A stretch of DNA of 64,000 nucleotides, from the NCBI GenBank assembly GCA_014773175.1, contig VXCM01003529.1, forward strand, positions 1 to 64,000, in the 5' to 3' direction. The notes under the pieces were generated by a model. The model was given only the letters and a program-made list of their open reading frames with translations, did no database searches and had not been told where the DNA came from. Numbering within the stretch: position 1 is the first letter of the stretch; each line of letters begins with the position of its first letter. Source of the stretch: Lucifuga dentata (lineage: Eukaryota; Chordata; Actinopteri; Ophidiiformes; Bythitidae). This document shows positions 44,721-58,900 of the stretch, piece by piece. The position numbers and the translations under genes are program-made.

Positions 44721-46799
44721 AACTACAAGGTCTTGACACTATTATGTTTATCCTCAATTATCATGAATTACTTGAATTTGTTTTTTATTGCCGTATTGCT
44801 ATTGAAAAATCTGGGAAATTATAAAAAGTTAAAGATAACGCGGAAGCTTACGCAGTTACACGGAGGTGCTTAGTATGTTATGGACCAATCAGGGCGCAGT
44901 TATGCGTCTATGCAGCACCGGGAGCGACATGTGACTGTGGGACGCTGTAATGGAGTTTCCTGAAAATTTGGCTGTTAATGAACTCACAGTATCGTAGCAA
45001 TCACAGCGCCCTCAAATAAAATTTATATGAATAGTCTCAGTCATATTGTTGCTTTCGGCCACTCAATTAGTAGCCAGGATGTTTAAATTGTGGGTTGCCG
45101 CAGTGGCTCATGGGAAGCATCATCAAACTTTGTAATAGATAACCGTTTTAATTAAAATATTTTTCATATCTTCATTACAATCCCTACAACTGATATAAAA
45201 ATACAGACAAACAGTTATTTGTATATATACACGGGTAACTTATCCTAAAATACCAAATTAAGTTGATGATTACTTGTGGTCTGAAGAACTGAGAGGGTCC
45301 TTGATGTCAGGCTGGTACCATATTATATGGCTAGCTAGGCCAATAACCCCATCTAGCGGTCAAAAGTAATATAACAGTTTTAAATGAGCATTTCACTTAG
45401 CATTTATGTTTTACACATTATAATTTTTAACCCACACAACATTACACATTTAATGCAGGCTGCCAGATACTACAGATCGATAAATACTAGCACATCCTAC
45501 AAAGTCCAAATGCTGCTATATCACCAATACTATCACAATACTGCTACAGCTTCTAATTTTACTTGAGTATGTGATTTCATAAGAAAAAATCATACCAGTG
45601 TTACTGTGTAGTCTCTGCATGATAAGCTGAATGCTGTCACCATGCTAATCAGCTATGGTATTATAGCTGACAGTAGCTGCGCACATCCATCTGTTACAGT
45701 TTGTATGGTGCAGACTCTAGACAACTATTTTGCAAATTGTCTCCCAGGATGATTAATTTGCTTGTGTTAAGCAGCTCTACCAAGATGATGGTAACTAAAC
45801 CCCTGACACATAGACTTATTAGCCACAGTAACATCCAAATTTCAACATTAAAACTTTTCTGGGAGATGAGATAACAATACAGTTTGGAAAAGGTACTCAC
45901 CACAGTAGTGTGTAATCTATTTAATACATTACAAGACAGTAATGCTTATTATAGATTTTTTTTCTTAAGTTCCTAAGTTCCCACATTGTCTCTCTCTATG
46001 CCCCATTGAGCTCTCACCTGTTTACAACTGTGGTGGTGTTAGCCTTGCTGTTACTATTACCCATGCTGCTGGGTAACACTTGGTACTAGCAGCCAGTGCC
46101 TGGGTCTACTCCATTCCACAGCCAAAGACCAATGGATGTTCAAAACTGTCAGTCAGTATTAACAGCTGCTAACCCTTAGGCCACAAGGTACACTAAGATA
46201 CTCTGGGAATATTCACAGATAAATGTCACAGATGAGCAGATAATGTCCTGGGAACATTCCAGTTTAGTTCCCCCTCTAACATTTCGATAAATATATTAAC
46301 AGGAATTCCCATGGACATTCATAATTGCATGTCACACATGATAAATGTTGGATTGAAATGGATAGCACAGTTGCTCAACCCCAGTTTTTTGTACTTCTTT
46401 TTTCAACATGGAAAAGCAGTTAGTGCTTTTATTCAACATGAATGACTGAGAAAATGAAAACTCATTTTTTTGTAAATGTTTGTGTATATTTTGACATATT
46501 TGATCATTTGTTTTATACACTGGAGCTTTAAGGAGCTCCATTCCAACATGAGATGCTATAATTTGAAGTACATCCACGTAGCACAAAATGACAGAAGACA
46601 ACATTCAGACAAATATTTAAAAGTTATGAGCATATTTGTTACTGGGATATTGAGATGACTAACCAAATATTAACTAAAGTATAGTAAAAATTCAATGAAA
46701 TGTAATTTTTAAGTGAAAGCAGTTAGATGAGATGAAAACTAATTAGATACTAGATAAGATACAAGATCTAGGTGTTTCCCAAGCACTAATAGAAATACA

Positions 46800-46802
<3 letters not shown>

Positions 46803-46855
<53 letters not shown>

Positions 46856-46866
46856 CTCTCTCTCTC
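46803..46866. repeat. (TC)n microsatellite
   Basis: About 30 TC units with one TTGC interruption near the 3' end. Confidence 0.95.
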
Positions 46867-46904
46867 AAGATATGACACAGTATCAACAAGAAGGCACTTT
46901 AAGA

Positions 46905-47240
46905 GCACATAACCCTGCCAAGGCCAACAATATCCCCAATAAGGAAAAAGAAAACCTATTAAAAAATAAGCCACCATGCAAAAGTTCCATTGAAATTGGT
47001 CCATTAGCATTTATTTTATAAGCTAAAAAAATATATATCTTGCTAATATGATCCAGATCTATGCTGTTTTGTTTTCACTTCTTCCTCTTGTCTTTATCCT
47101 CAAAATCCCCCAAATTTCATCCAAAACCAGTCATAACTTTTTTGAGATATCTTGCTAACAAACAGACAAACAGATAGACAAACAAACAAATGATCAAACA
47201 TCCAAATGCCAGTGATCACATAATTTACTTGGTGGAGATA
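46905..47240. repeat. Dispersed repeat with CTGCCAAGG end (copy 2)
   Basis: Starts CCTGCCAAGGCCAACAATAT and ends with TTTTTTGAGATATCTTGCTA, CAAA-rich sequence and ACTTGGTGGAGAT. The order of blocks matches 2265-2945, without the central extra sequence found there. Confidence 0.6.
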
Positions 47241-48091
47241 AAAACTCCAACACAACAATAAAACAAGAAAATACATTAAGCAAAAACCCAGCACAAACAA
47301 TTCTAAATTTCATCTTGTTGCATGACAGCTATGAATTATATGCAGATGTGTTTTATTAGTACTAAGCCAGCAGAAATGTATAAAAATTATATTGTTGCCA
47401 GTATTTGAGCACTATGTAACTTAATGTGAGCTGCTTCAGCCACAGTGAGAATGAATTGGTCGTTTCTCTCACTGCTGTTTCATGGAATATACAGTACATA
47501 GTGTTAAGCACTTTGTGTGAACCACCCAAAGGTGAAGCGTCAGGGTATAAACTTGGCTGAAGAAAAACAAGTATGTTTATTTCTCCATCAGCATCAGTGC
47601 TATTTGGTTAGCATTACTGTTAGTGATACTGCCTCAAAATCCCTTCAGAAAAACAGAAGATCTCCATTTTTTCTTCCTCTTCTGGCAGCTACAGCCACAT
47701 GGTCAACAGGCAGTTAGCCCAGCACCTGTTTAATAATCTGTCCATAGGTCAGTTCTTAAAATGGTATGTTGTAGTAATGAGGGTAAACACTGATTAGCTG
47801 CAAGGGCCAGAGCCTAATGACATTGTCCCAAACATGCACACAAAGATGCAGCATATCATAGATATGTGTGTGAAAAGCATGTTTATAATGCTAAAAATCA
47901 TAATTTTACATACATTCCTCAAATGTGAACATTAATATTGTATGCTGTATAGTATGCACCATATGTATATTGTAGTATGTAGCTTTTCTAAAGCCATTTC
48001 CCATTTTAAATAAATGCAGACAAGATATGAACCACTTAAATCATCACATCATCCAGTAGCTGATGGCACATCAATACACATGACTGATGCA

Positions 48092-48117
48092 TCCACACAC
48101 ACACACACACACACGTG

Positions 48118-48168
<51 letters not shown>
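48092..48168. repeat. (CA)n microsatellite
   Basis: Two CA runs separated by GTGCACG. About 150 bp before promoter-like sequence of parp6. Confidence 0.95.
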
Positions 48169-48170
<2 letters not shown>

Positions 48171-48219
48171 GTAGAGCCATTTTCCTCAATTTTTCCCTCT
48201 CAGCAGCAGCGCAGTCAGC

Positions 48220-48564
48220 TGTAGGTCACATGACTGGCTGCCTGCTCACACTGAGCATGCTCAGACTTCTCAGTGTTGTCAGGCAAAATATAAGGCAGCA
48301 GTAGGAGCAGATCTGCAATAGATAAACACACAGACACGCACACACCAGCTGGTGTGCTCGCAGACACATCTATACAAGCGCAGAGAGAGCGAGAGATGCT
48401 GTCAGATTGGAGGATTCTTGCTCTGGCTTTTCTGACATTTTAATGGGCTTATTGTCATCTTTCATTTCAGTGGAAAACAGCCGCCGAGAAAGAGGCAGGT
48501 GTGCCCTTTAAGAGGGAAGGCAGCTGAGGCAAGGACAGCATCCTGCTCTCCATCCTCTGTGAAG
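48220..48564 (+). promoter_or_regulatory. parp6: Candidate parp6 promoter and first non-coding exon
   Basis: A splice donor GTGAAG|GTAAGT at 48564 ends a likely non-coding exon starting somewhere after about 48350. Upstream are the E-box-type GTCACATGAC (48225-48234) and a 14-bp palindrome CTGAGCATGCTCAG (48251-48264), whose centre fits a single p53 half-site. These motifs are short and unproven. Confidence 0.4.
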
Positions 48565-49897
48565 GTAAGTGTGGGTGGAGATGGTAGGGGTGCAGAGTGT
48601 GGGGGGAGGGGTAAATCTGTCTGCTTGCATCTGGTGTTAAATAGTTATCAGATGGAGGAAGAACATGAACATGGTGGAAATGGTGGAGCAGTTATGTCGG
48701 AGCTCCTGTTGGTATGTGAGACGAGAGAGGCTATGGGAATGGGAATGGTGGGGAGTGTGGGGGGGNGAGGACATGACAGGGCAGCAAGCATATAGAGGAG
48801 AGAAGGTGATAGGTAATAATGGGGGGAGCAGTATTTAACATGCGCTGTAGATGTCTGGATGGGTATTGTAGAAATAAAAGGAGCTGATCCAGATATTAAA
48901 AATCAGTACAGAAAAACACAGTGTGATGAACCAAACAAAGAGAATATTAATAATCGATGCCCATGTAATTAAATTGATGTATATTATACTGTAGCATGGA
49001 CAGCTTCATGTGTGATGTTTGTGTGAACTCAGTCAGGCAGACTGTTTCACAGTGTTAGGTTATATTGCCATCCAGTCTTTGTTTGCACATACCTCAGATC
49101 CAGTGGTAATAAATTCTTTTATTATTCAGTTTGATAATCAGTAGACTGCACAAAGGGGAATTTGTATTCTGATATCACAATGTGCAGCTGTTCAACCACT
49201 GCTTTTTGTCCCGTTACAAGGATTCTGTACTTATTGTTTACATGTCTGACATGAAACGTGATGGGCCATCGTGAAATACAGTGCTGCTGCCTCTGTCATA
49301 TCAGTAACATTGTGTTTACCCCTGCTGTCTGTCTTCTTAGTTATTATTATTCATGTAAGACTGGATTTTGGCAATCTCTAAATTAAGATTTTTTTTCTCA
49401 TGATGGTGGCTGTTCTGTTCCTTTATTGCTATTATTTTATAATGTTTAATTTTTTAAAAATAAATTATCTTTCCTAAACACTAACCCATAAAATCAGAAA
49501 ACGTCATTTCAAAGATTCCCAAGATCTATTCACCAGAAATGGCAGGCTAACAATGCAGCAAGCTGCTTTTGCTGGACGTCTCTATAGATGTGTTTATATC
49601 TGGTGCTTCCTTATAAATAGATTAAATGTGTAGGAAAAAAATGGAAACACTGTGGATACTCAATGTACAGCACACATCTCCCACTCATTCTCTTCACAGT
49701 GATTAATGCCACTCTGACAGAAGGCAGAGACGGCTGTTGCTAGGATACATGGCAAGGTGAAGTACAGGCGATTCAAAGAAAAGAGGAGGAGGACACCATT
49801 AACAAAACATGGCTTTGCTGAAAATGGCCTCTTTGTTTTATATTTTACTCTTTTACTCAGGTTTGGTTTTTAATTTCTGTTTTCTACAATTGTGCAG

Positions 49898-50049
49898 TTT
49901 TGAAGAGAGGAAGAGAAAGCGAGAGAGCTGGTCAGACAAAGCTCTCGGGTTTTCCGTTGTCATTCGTTTCACCTGGAAGTCAGCTGCGATGGATGGCTGT
50001 AGTAAAAGATCTAAACCTGTCTGAGCGAGCCCTATGAACAGCAGACCCA
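49898..50049 (+). other. parp6: parp6 5' UTR exon with upstream ATGs
   Basis: An acceptor TTGTGCAG at 49897 precedes 152 nt of leader; the exon ends with the start codon itself (50050-50052), then GTAAGA. It contains three upstream ATGs (49989, 49993, 50034). Two open short frames ending at 50024 and 50037. The third overlaps the main start out of frame. Translation is therefore probably dampened. Confidence 0.6.
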
Positions 50050-52910
50050 ATGGTAAGAAAGCTGCATCCTATTGGTGAGATCACTATATACTATGAAGCT
50101 GTCATCCAATCACAATTTTGTTTATGGTTTTGAAAGAGATAAACTTGATAAGTCCAATTTTAATTAATATTAAATCAGACACAATTTTATTGGTGTCTAA
50201 AGCTTTTATGCAGCTTCACCTGTTTTGGAAATCATTATTTCACACACAACACACACATTTCTTTATTTCAAAAATGACAATTTATCAACACATCTTTTTT
50301 TAATTGAGACTTGACTCTTCTTTAAAGAGCTGACTTCCAAAAAAAAAAAAAAAANNNNNNNNNNNGGGGGGGGGGGGGGGGGGATAAATAATGAGATGTG
50401 AGAACGGATGTGAGAAGAAAGGATGATAGAAAGTGGTTGCATCTTCTTTCCGCTCCACTGTTAATGGCCTTTCACAATATGTGGGCCCACAGGACATCAA
50501 AGGCCAGTGTTGGACAGACGAGGAGTCAGATGGGGAGAACGAGTCGGAGCAGTTCCTGTACGGCATTCAGGTACTGCAGAGGCTAACATCCTTCCCAGAT
50601 CTCTATGTCCACTTTAATGTTGTCAGAAAACTGAGATTTTATTGTCAGTGCTGATACTCGTCAGTGGTATCATCTTTCTCATTTCAAAGTAGTACTCCAG
50701 AATTACAGAAATGAAAGAATATGTCAGCAAAATTACATGAATCCCAAATATTTTGTTTTTGTTTTTTTCCATCAGATATTTTTTGATAGTATGCAAGGTG
50801 TTTCCTATTGAATGTGCTGACTTACAAGTTGTAACCCCTCCCCCCCAAAAAAAAACAAACAAAAAAACATAACAGGGATCTTTTAAATTCCTCTCAGTCT
50901 TTAAAAAAAAAAAAAAATCCTAAAGATCCAACACATCTGCAAACACCTTCACATTTGATGGTCCTATAAAATATACACAACAGTCTGGGACATTATATCC
51001 AGTGGAACTGGAACTTTGCTTTATGTCACTTATTCTCACTATTTTATCCTTGTTTGTAATGTACTACACCTCACACATATGTTGCCTTGAATAACAGCAT
51101 CTATCAAATGGATAAATGTAAAGAACAATTTTTTTGTTATTAATATAATAATAATACATTTTATTTGTATAGCACTTTAAAAGGTACTCAAGGACACTTT
51201 ACATAGTAAAAATAGTAACAGAAACTGTGAAAGCAATAACAGAATAAAAACAATTACAATGCAACAATTGCATTAACAGTTATAGAATAAAGGAACAATA
51301 ATAACAATAAGATAATCATAATAATAAACAATAATAATAAAAATAATAATAATTACTGTTAGAGCATTGGCTAAAAATGTAGATATTATCCTGAAGGTGA
51401 CAGTCACTAAAGATAAAGCATTAGGATAATCAAAATCAGAAGAACTTGTACATTGTCAAAATGGTTTTAATTCATGAGCTGACAGAAAATAAGACATTGA
51501 ACATGACAAATTATGATACAAGTTCTGGAAAACTTATAATATAGTTGAACCAGTTCTTACACTACTTATTCAGTATTGTCATCCCACGTAAAAGTAAAAG
51601 TCAGTCAAAAGCAACACTGTCAAATACATTCCCATAGCCTCCATTTAATGTGTCACCTCAGCATGTGCTCCAGTTCCATAAGGTCTTATGCTGTCAGTCA
51701 TCCTTTTCATCATTATCTTCCAAGTCTTGTGATTGAAATGTAAATCCAGCCTAAGCCATAAACCTCATTTCCATGCAGTCAGAGAACATGAAAGCAGCGT
51801 ATTGAAGATAAGGATGAAAGTGCAGGATGCGTTCTGAATTGAACTGAAGAGATGAGACGCTGAAGTCTAGACACCAGGAACATGTATGACAGACTTGGGT
51901 CAACGACTAATATAATACTTGAAAAAACTGTTCATATACTGCAGTAACCATTAAGTAAAACAATTGCTGAAAAATGCTTACCAAATCAATTTAATGCTAA
52001 TTTTATATTCTATAACAGAAAAATTACTTGTCACTAGCTGTTATCCTAGGCACACCCATTCCATTTTAAGAAGCTGCAGTTGCCTTCTGTTGATTTACAA
52101 ACAGGATTTCCCTTTATGTTATATCTCCATGACACCTGAATGAGGATAAAACTTTTAAATTTAACTTGTCATAGATTTAGCTAATACATATTAGCATATG
52201 AAAATTGTGGATGTCTGCTCCATTTGAAACAGCTTTACAGCAGAATTCAATGGGCCAAGGAAATACAAGTCTTAAACCTGTTCTTTCAACAGCAAAAAAA
52301 CTTCCTGAGCTTCATTTAGACAAAATAAACAATAACAAATTACATGTAAATATCAAGAAAACCCAGTATTAGTTAATTGGCTTACAGAAAGACAATTTGA
52401 TGTACAGATAAAGACGTGACCTTTGTTATGGCAGTTAAACTAAGGGGCTGTTGTCACTGTTAAGGTTGGCATTAAATTGTAACATTTAACTGCAATGTTA
52501 AATGTGTGTCAATGTATGTCATGCACTTTCTCTTTTGAATTGCCTCTCCTGAGGTTTCTTCCTTTTTTCCTTATACTGTATGTTAAGTTGTTTTTTAGGG
52601 AGTTTATCCTCGTCTTCTTAGAGAGCTTGGCCTGAGTCAGGAACTGTTCATGCATGGGCCTGTACAGCTGTTTGAGACATTGTATGTGATATTGGGCTAT
52701 GGAAATAAACTTGACTTGACTTCCAGAAGTTTAATGTATAATGTGTTCTGCTGTACCATGTTACTGTATGTTGACAGGGGAGCTGTGCAGCTGACCTGTA
52801 CCGCCATCCTCAGCTGGATGCAGACATTGAGGCAGTGAAAGACATTTACACTGACAGTGCTGTCTCTGTTAGGTACAGAACACACACACACACACACANA
52901 CACGCACGCA

Positions 52911-52942
<32 letters not shown>

Positions 52943-55900
52943 CACACACTTTTAATTTCCTCCATCATGTGATGATCAGTTGAAATTGAAGGCATATAAA
53001 TAAAAAAGTATAAATAACTGGAGTATAATGCATCCCATCAATTAAATTAAGTGTATTTATTACTCTGTCTTTGAACAGGGAGTATGGAACCATTGATGAT
53101 GTGGACATTGATCTTCACATTAACATCAGCTTCTTAGATGTGAGTCAGCATTCTTCTTTATCTGCTTTACCTCCTCCTTCTCTGGCTATTACTATTCTAG
53201 TGCTGACATTTTGCTAAGTAATGCATCATTAATAATGCATCATGTGCTCATAATTTATTTATGTAATGAGAAATGGCTCCAATTAGGATGCTAACTCTGT
53301 GTATTTGTGTGTGTGTGTGTGTGTGACTCAGGAGGAGGTTGCTACAGCCTGGAAAGTAATCAGAACAGAGCCCATTATACTGAGACTCCGTTTTTCTCTT
53401 TCTCAGTACCTCGATGGACCTGGTGAGTAAAGTTGTGAATGTCGGGTGTTTGTAGCAGTCATTATGTGTGGGAGGTGAGTCTCCTCGTAAGTACAGAATG
53501 TACTTTACAAAATGTTCATTGTGTAATAATATTAGTCATCTTTTCTCAGAGCCATCAGTAGAAGTGTTCCAGCCCTCCAACAAAGAAGGCTTCAGTCTGG
53601 GCCTGCAACTCAAGAAGTGAGTGATGACTCTATATGTTCTATGAAAACTACACATTTACTGTAATCAGTTGAGCAGCATACAATGGGAATCTAGTTTGAT
53701 AATTTTGTTTGCTGTTTTCAGTTTGTTTCTTTTAATGGAAAAGGAAGAATGTTTAGGATATGTTTCCCTCATATCTGTTGGTTGGTTAGTTTGTTTATTG
53801 TAAACTGGTGGATCTCGATCCAGGGGTGAATCCAGGAAATTTTAGATTTCTTAACATTGTGAGATAGGTTATTTAAAAAAATTTATTTTGTCAATTTCTT
53901 CAAAAGTAATAACACTGATCTCAGTGAAAAAAGTCAGGCATATTTATCCTATAATAGACTATCAATATATGCAATTAGGTCTGAATCACGATAAGGGCCT
54001 GGATTTGGTGGACTAAAATACATGCTTGGACAGGCTTCACATTAATGGCATTGCTGTACAGTAACAAAAAGAGTTAGAAACATGCAACAATCACTAACAT
54101 GTAGCTGAGATTATGCTAATTCTGATAGTTGCTAATGCTATAGTACTTTTAAAGTCAAACTTAAAGTTTGGCTGAAATCCATTCAGGTCTGTAACCATGG
54201 ATGAACTGAAATGTATTAGGATTTGTTTTATATGTATGTATGTATATATATGCTGTTGTTGATTGTGTTGTTGTTGGTGGTTTTATTCTAATTGCCATTG
54301 TTGTGTTTGTATTTTTTTTGTTTTGTTTTTGTTTTTTTGAGTGTTGGGACTATCGGTGCAAATGAGCTGTTAGCTAACCCCGGCACATTTACATAGCTAA
54401 TATTTTATTGCCCTGTTAATCAATGTGCACTATCCCATAAATAAATGAATAAATAAAAAATAAAATAATAGTTTTGTTGCATCTTTAATAGTTACTGAGA
54501 TAGATGCAGAAAAAATACTATGTTTATAACAGTCTCTTTTTTTCTCTGTTTTAGATATTTTAGATATTGTTTATTAGAACATTTTTTTGTCTTGCCTTGT
54601 TCAGCCTTGGCACAAGTATATACTCTAAACAGTGTCCTTATAGATGATGGAGTATTTACAATGTTCACATTTAATCTCTAATCTTCTTATTATCAGTGTT
54701 ACCCTGAAGATGGTTCACTAATTCACTCACAAAATAACACAAAATGTGCATACAGATGGTAAGCTACAAAGAGAAAACAACAGCAAAACAGGAGCTGACT
54801 AGAGAAGTCTTTTGCCTTCTGGAAGTTTTCCTCACATTTCTTCCTGTCTGACAGGATCCTGAGTACGTTCACCTCACAGCAGTGGAAGCACCTCAGTAAT
54901 GAGTTCCTCAAAGCCCAGCAGGAAAAGAGGCACAGCTGGTTCAAAGCCGGGGGAACCATCAAGAAGTTCCGCGCTGGGCTCAGCATCTTCTCCCCCATAC
55001 CCAAGTAGGTCTTCCTCTCATTCTTTCTGCCTTTCAAGGCATCTAGTCAGCGCTGTTTACATTTTACATTACTGTTAGCCATACACACTATATTCCAATT
55101 CACAGTGATTGTAGCAATACAAGAAGCTTCAAGTGATAATTTTCAAAAAACAATACTCATGTTGCTCCTCTCTCACTGATTGATGTAATCTGCAGTTGCA
55201 ACACAGATCCTCAGTATAGACATTTTCCCCAATATCAGCCAATCAGATCAACTGGCCAGTGACAATATGCATTTTTTAAAATTTCAGTTATATTTGTCTC
55301 CACCTATTATAGTGTAATTGATGCTTGGTGTAGATGCAGATGGCTTTAAAACTGCTTTAATAGTTCCTTATATCTTATTTTTTTTAAAAGCAAAAAAAAA
55401 ACAAAAAACAAGGAGATAAGTATTTTTAAATAATGTTTTACCCTNTTTTTTTAAAAGCAAAAAAAAAACAAAAAACAAGGAGATAAGTATTTTTAAATAA
55501 TGTTTTACCCTAACATCTATGATCTTGTGTTTTTGCTACAGTAGGCAGACACTTAAAAATTGACCCAATACTATCATGCTGGTAGTGGTAAAATGTTAAA
55601 AAGAGTGAAGAAAATAATTGGTCTGTCTGTAAAAGGTGAAATGTAGCAAAGAAGACGAGCAGGGCTCTGTGACAGTACGGCGTAAGTCGACTAAGACTCA
55701 AAATTTTGACATAACTCACCTGTCCCAAAGGAGAAGCGCACTTTTCAGCCTCTATCTTGCTCTATGATACTTTGACAGTTATGGGGGATTAAATCCCAGA
55801 CTGCTCGATGGAGGTCAGTCTCACTAACTACTAGGCCGTCTTGACATCATGACTTGACAGGTGTCTAACGTCAGTCGGTATATGTTGTAGATAATGCACA

Positions 55901-58900
55901 GAGAGCAATAGTGGAACACTGATTTTTTTTCCACTTTAAAAGTCAGTGATTTGAGCTACTGCCGAAACAGTAGTGTATGTAGTAGTATATGTATTGTGTA
56001 TTGTGTGTGTAGTGTCAGTGCAGGAAGAGCACCAACTACTAGCAACTGTCACTCTAGTATAGTGTGCATTCATACGTGAAGGTATCAGCAGTCTGTACTA
56101 TGCAAGATTACAGCTGAGGAGAATTTGCAGATGTTTATGATACATTTGATTTACAGTTACAGCACAATAATGAGCTGATTTCTGGTCATTTGCTGGTAAA
56201 CATTAAACATTTTCCTTCAGTTAAATGCAGACAAAACCGATATTCCCGTTAAATGCCAAGTCGGACGTTTTCAGAGTTAAAACAGAAAATCTTGGTGTAT
56301 AATTCAATACCAGGCCTCAATTTTAACCTTCATGTCACCTTCATGTTCAGTTTTATTTTTTTAAATCAATTATGGAGCATTGATTAAAACATTCAAGCTG
56401 TGCTTTGTTTTCAAGGACACTGAAACTATTACAAAAACTTTCATTTCATCCTATCTGGATTGCTGCAGTGCTCTCTTTACCTGCCTGAATCAAAAAGACT
56501 TAGACATGGTTCAGACTGTACAAAACTCTGCAAGACTTGTAATTCAAACTAAGAAATGCAACCATATTGCATTCAGCTTCCTGATACTGGCCTCTTTGTT
56601 TCAGAATTGACTTTAAATTTTATTGCTAACACAGACATATTAAGTCCTGATGAACCTACATGCAGCCTTAGATTTTCTGGCAGTTGCCTTCTGGTTTTCT
56701 TAGAGTTTAGACTAAAGATTAAGGGTTGCCAGGCCTTTGCAGGCAGAGATGTTTTTAGTTTTTCATTTTTCATTTCTTACAGCTTATTTACGCCTTTAGA
56801 GAGTTTTTTTTGGTAGATGAAGATACACCAATAGCTTGCTTTTGTGTCTTCCTCTTTGCCAGATCTCCCAGTTTTCCTCTGATCCAAGACACGGTTTTGA
56901 AAGGGAAGCTGAATGTTCCTGAGCTGAGAGTGACTCGCCTGATGAACCGATCCATCTCATGTACCATGAAGAACCCTAAAGGGGAGCTGTTCAGCTATCC
57001 ACCGAACAGCCAGGTCAGTGCCAGTCAAGACATCATTACCACACATCTGTCAGAGTTACCTCTCAGGTTATTTCACGCTCAAAATGTGACATTTCAAAAA
57101 TCTGTTTCCTCCTACATTACTGTCAGTGTAACTTCTAGTCTTTACTGTATCTCTCTTAGATGATTATTTTGGATGCTTATAAAAAAACACGCTGTAAAAA
57201 AAGTAAAAAACCATTTACTTTTTTATAATCCATTCCCACTGGCATCACGATGAATTAAAAAGCATCATGAAAACATAATTACTGAATATATTGTATGAAA
57301 AGTGAATCAGGTCAACTGGATTCAAGTTTTTAATTCTGAAACGTTTCACCATTCATCCAAATGACTTCATCAATCAGAAATGAATGCACAGAAGGATGTT
57401 AAATCTCCAGGTTAACATCCTTCCATACTGGAGGTTTAACATCCTTCTGTGCATTCATGCCTGACTGACGAAGCCATGTGGATGAATGTTGAAACGTTTC
57501 AGAATTAAAAACTTGAATCTAGTTGACCTGACTCAGTTTTCATACACTATATCTACCTGCCTGAATGACTGAGAATCTTCATCAAAAAATAATTGCTGAA
57601 TATTTAGGGATGTAACAGCTAGAAGGAAAAATGCAGGGAGCGTACTCACTTTAAAATCACATACATTAAACTCTCGATGCGGTGAAGGTACTGCATAGCT
57701 TTCATTTCTGTTTCGCATCCACTGTGATCCACTCTGACCCTCCTCTCCGTCACCTGCCACCTGAGCCATTCCCTACCCCTACCGTAACATAGCTGGTGCG
57801 CCGTTTCCCATAATGCTTTGTCTTCACTTGACTCATCAGACTGTAGCTGTCCCAGCGGCCAGGGCCCCAGCGCAGATTACCACGAGGCAGCTGATTGAAT
57901 TGTTTTTTTCATCCCAGGCGGGCGGCCACTGCAAGAACATCCCTACCTTGGAGTATGGCTTCTTAGTTCAGGTAAAGTGCAATATTTGTTATACCCTGTC
58001 CTGTCCTGAGAGTCCTGAGACAGTTAAAATTCAATTACCTTTTCATCTGAACTGTTTAAGGAGAAGGTGGGTGCAGTAGTTGTACACAATACAATAAAAG
58101 TGGTTTGCTTTGTTTATGCGGAGGATATTTATGTGGTAAGAATATTAATCAAACTGCATAAACTGGTTCTGAAACTTTGTGAGTGACATTTGTGCCATGA
58201 TGTTGACTTAATGTTGCACCCATGCACACATTTGTATGGAGAAAGAATACTTAAAAAGTAAAAGTAAAATGCTCATAGTGGGTAGAATGAGAACATATAA
58301 TACAAAAAGACACAACATGATCAGTTTGAAAACTAGGCATAGAGCACATAGCTCTGCCAAGGCTTAAAAGCCTAGACAAGATTTGCTTTGTTATAAAATA
58401 AGATTTGTAGTAAGATTTGTTCTTATAAAATAAATCAGTTTTCTCAACCAACACACAAATGTTGGTTGACAAATACCTGCTAATGTTAAAGAATCATTTA
58501 AAAAGAATCTTGTCTCTGCTCCTGGATCTTGATTGGTACCAAGCTTCCAGAACCATGCTCCACCCAAGTTTTAAAATCAATTTGAACTTTTTAAGCAATT
58601 GTGCAAACAAACAAACAAACAAACAAACAAACAAACAAACCTACCAATAAACCAACCAACTAACCAAATCAAACCAACAAACCATCAAACCAAAGCACAA
58701 ACAAACCACATCTTTCTAAATTTACATATTAATATGTGCCCATATCATCAAAATTTAATTTTAAACGGGACCTCAAGCCCAGAAGCAGTGTTCCTAATTC
58801 CATAAAAATACAGGACCTGTAAACACACATTAGTTATTATTATGAGACCAACTCATCCTGTTTCCTCACACTGACATAGTCTCTTCTTTCTAAAAGAGGT

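Larger units (their letters stand above)
44720..48400. other. Spacer between pkm and parp6
   Basis: No exon could be supported. It contains the CCAAT site for pkm (about 44883), a (TC)n microsatellite (46803-46866), one dispersed repeat (46905-47240), a (CA)n microsatellite (48092-48168), and promoter-like sequence for parp6 from about 48180. The two genes are divergent. Confidence 0.6.

Noticed and set aside
48251..48264. Perfect 14-bp palindrome with a p53 half-site near parp6
   Set aside because: A few palindromes of this length are expected by chance and there is no second half-site; kept only as a note in the promoter entry.
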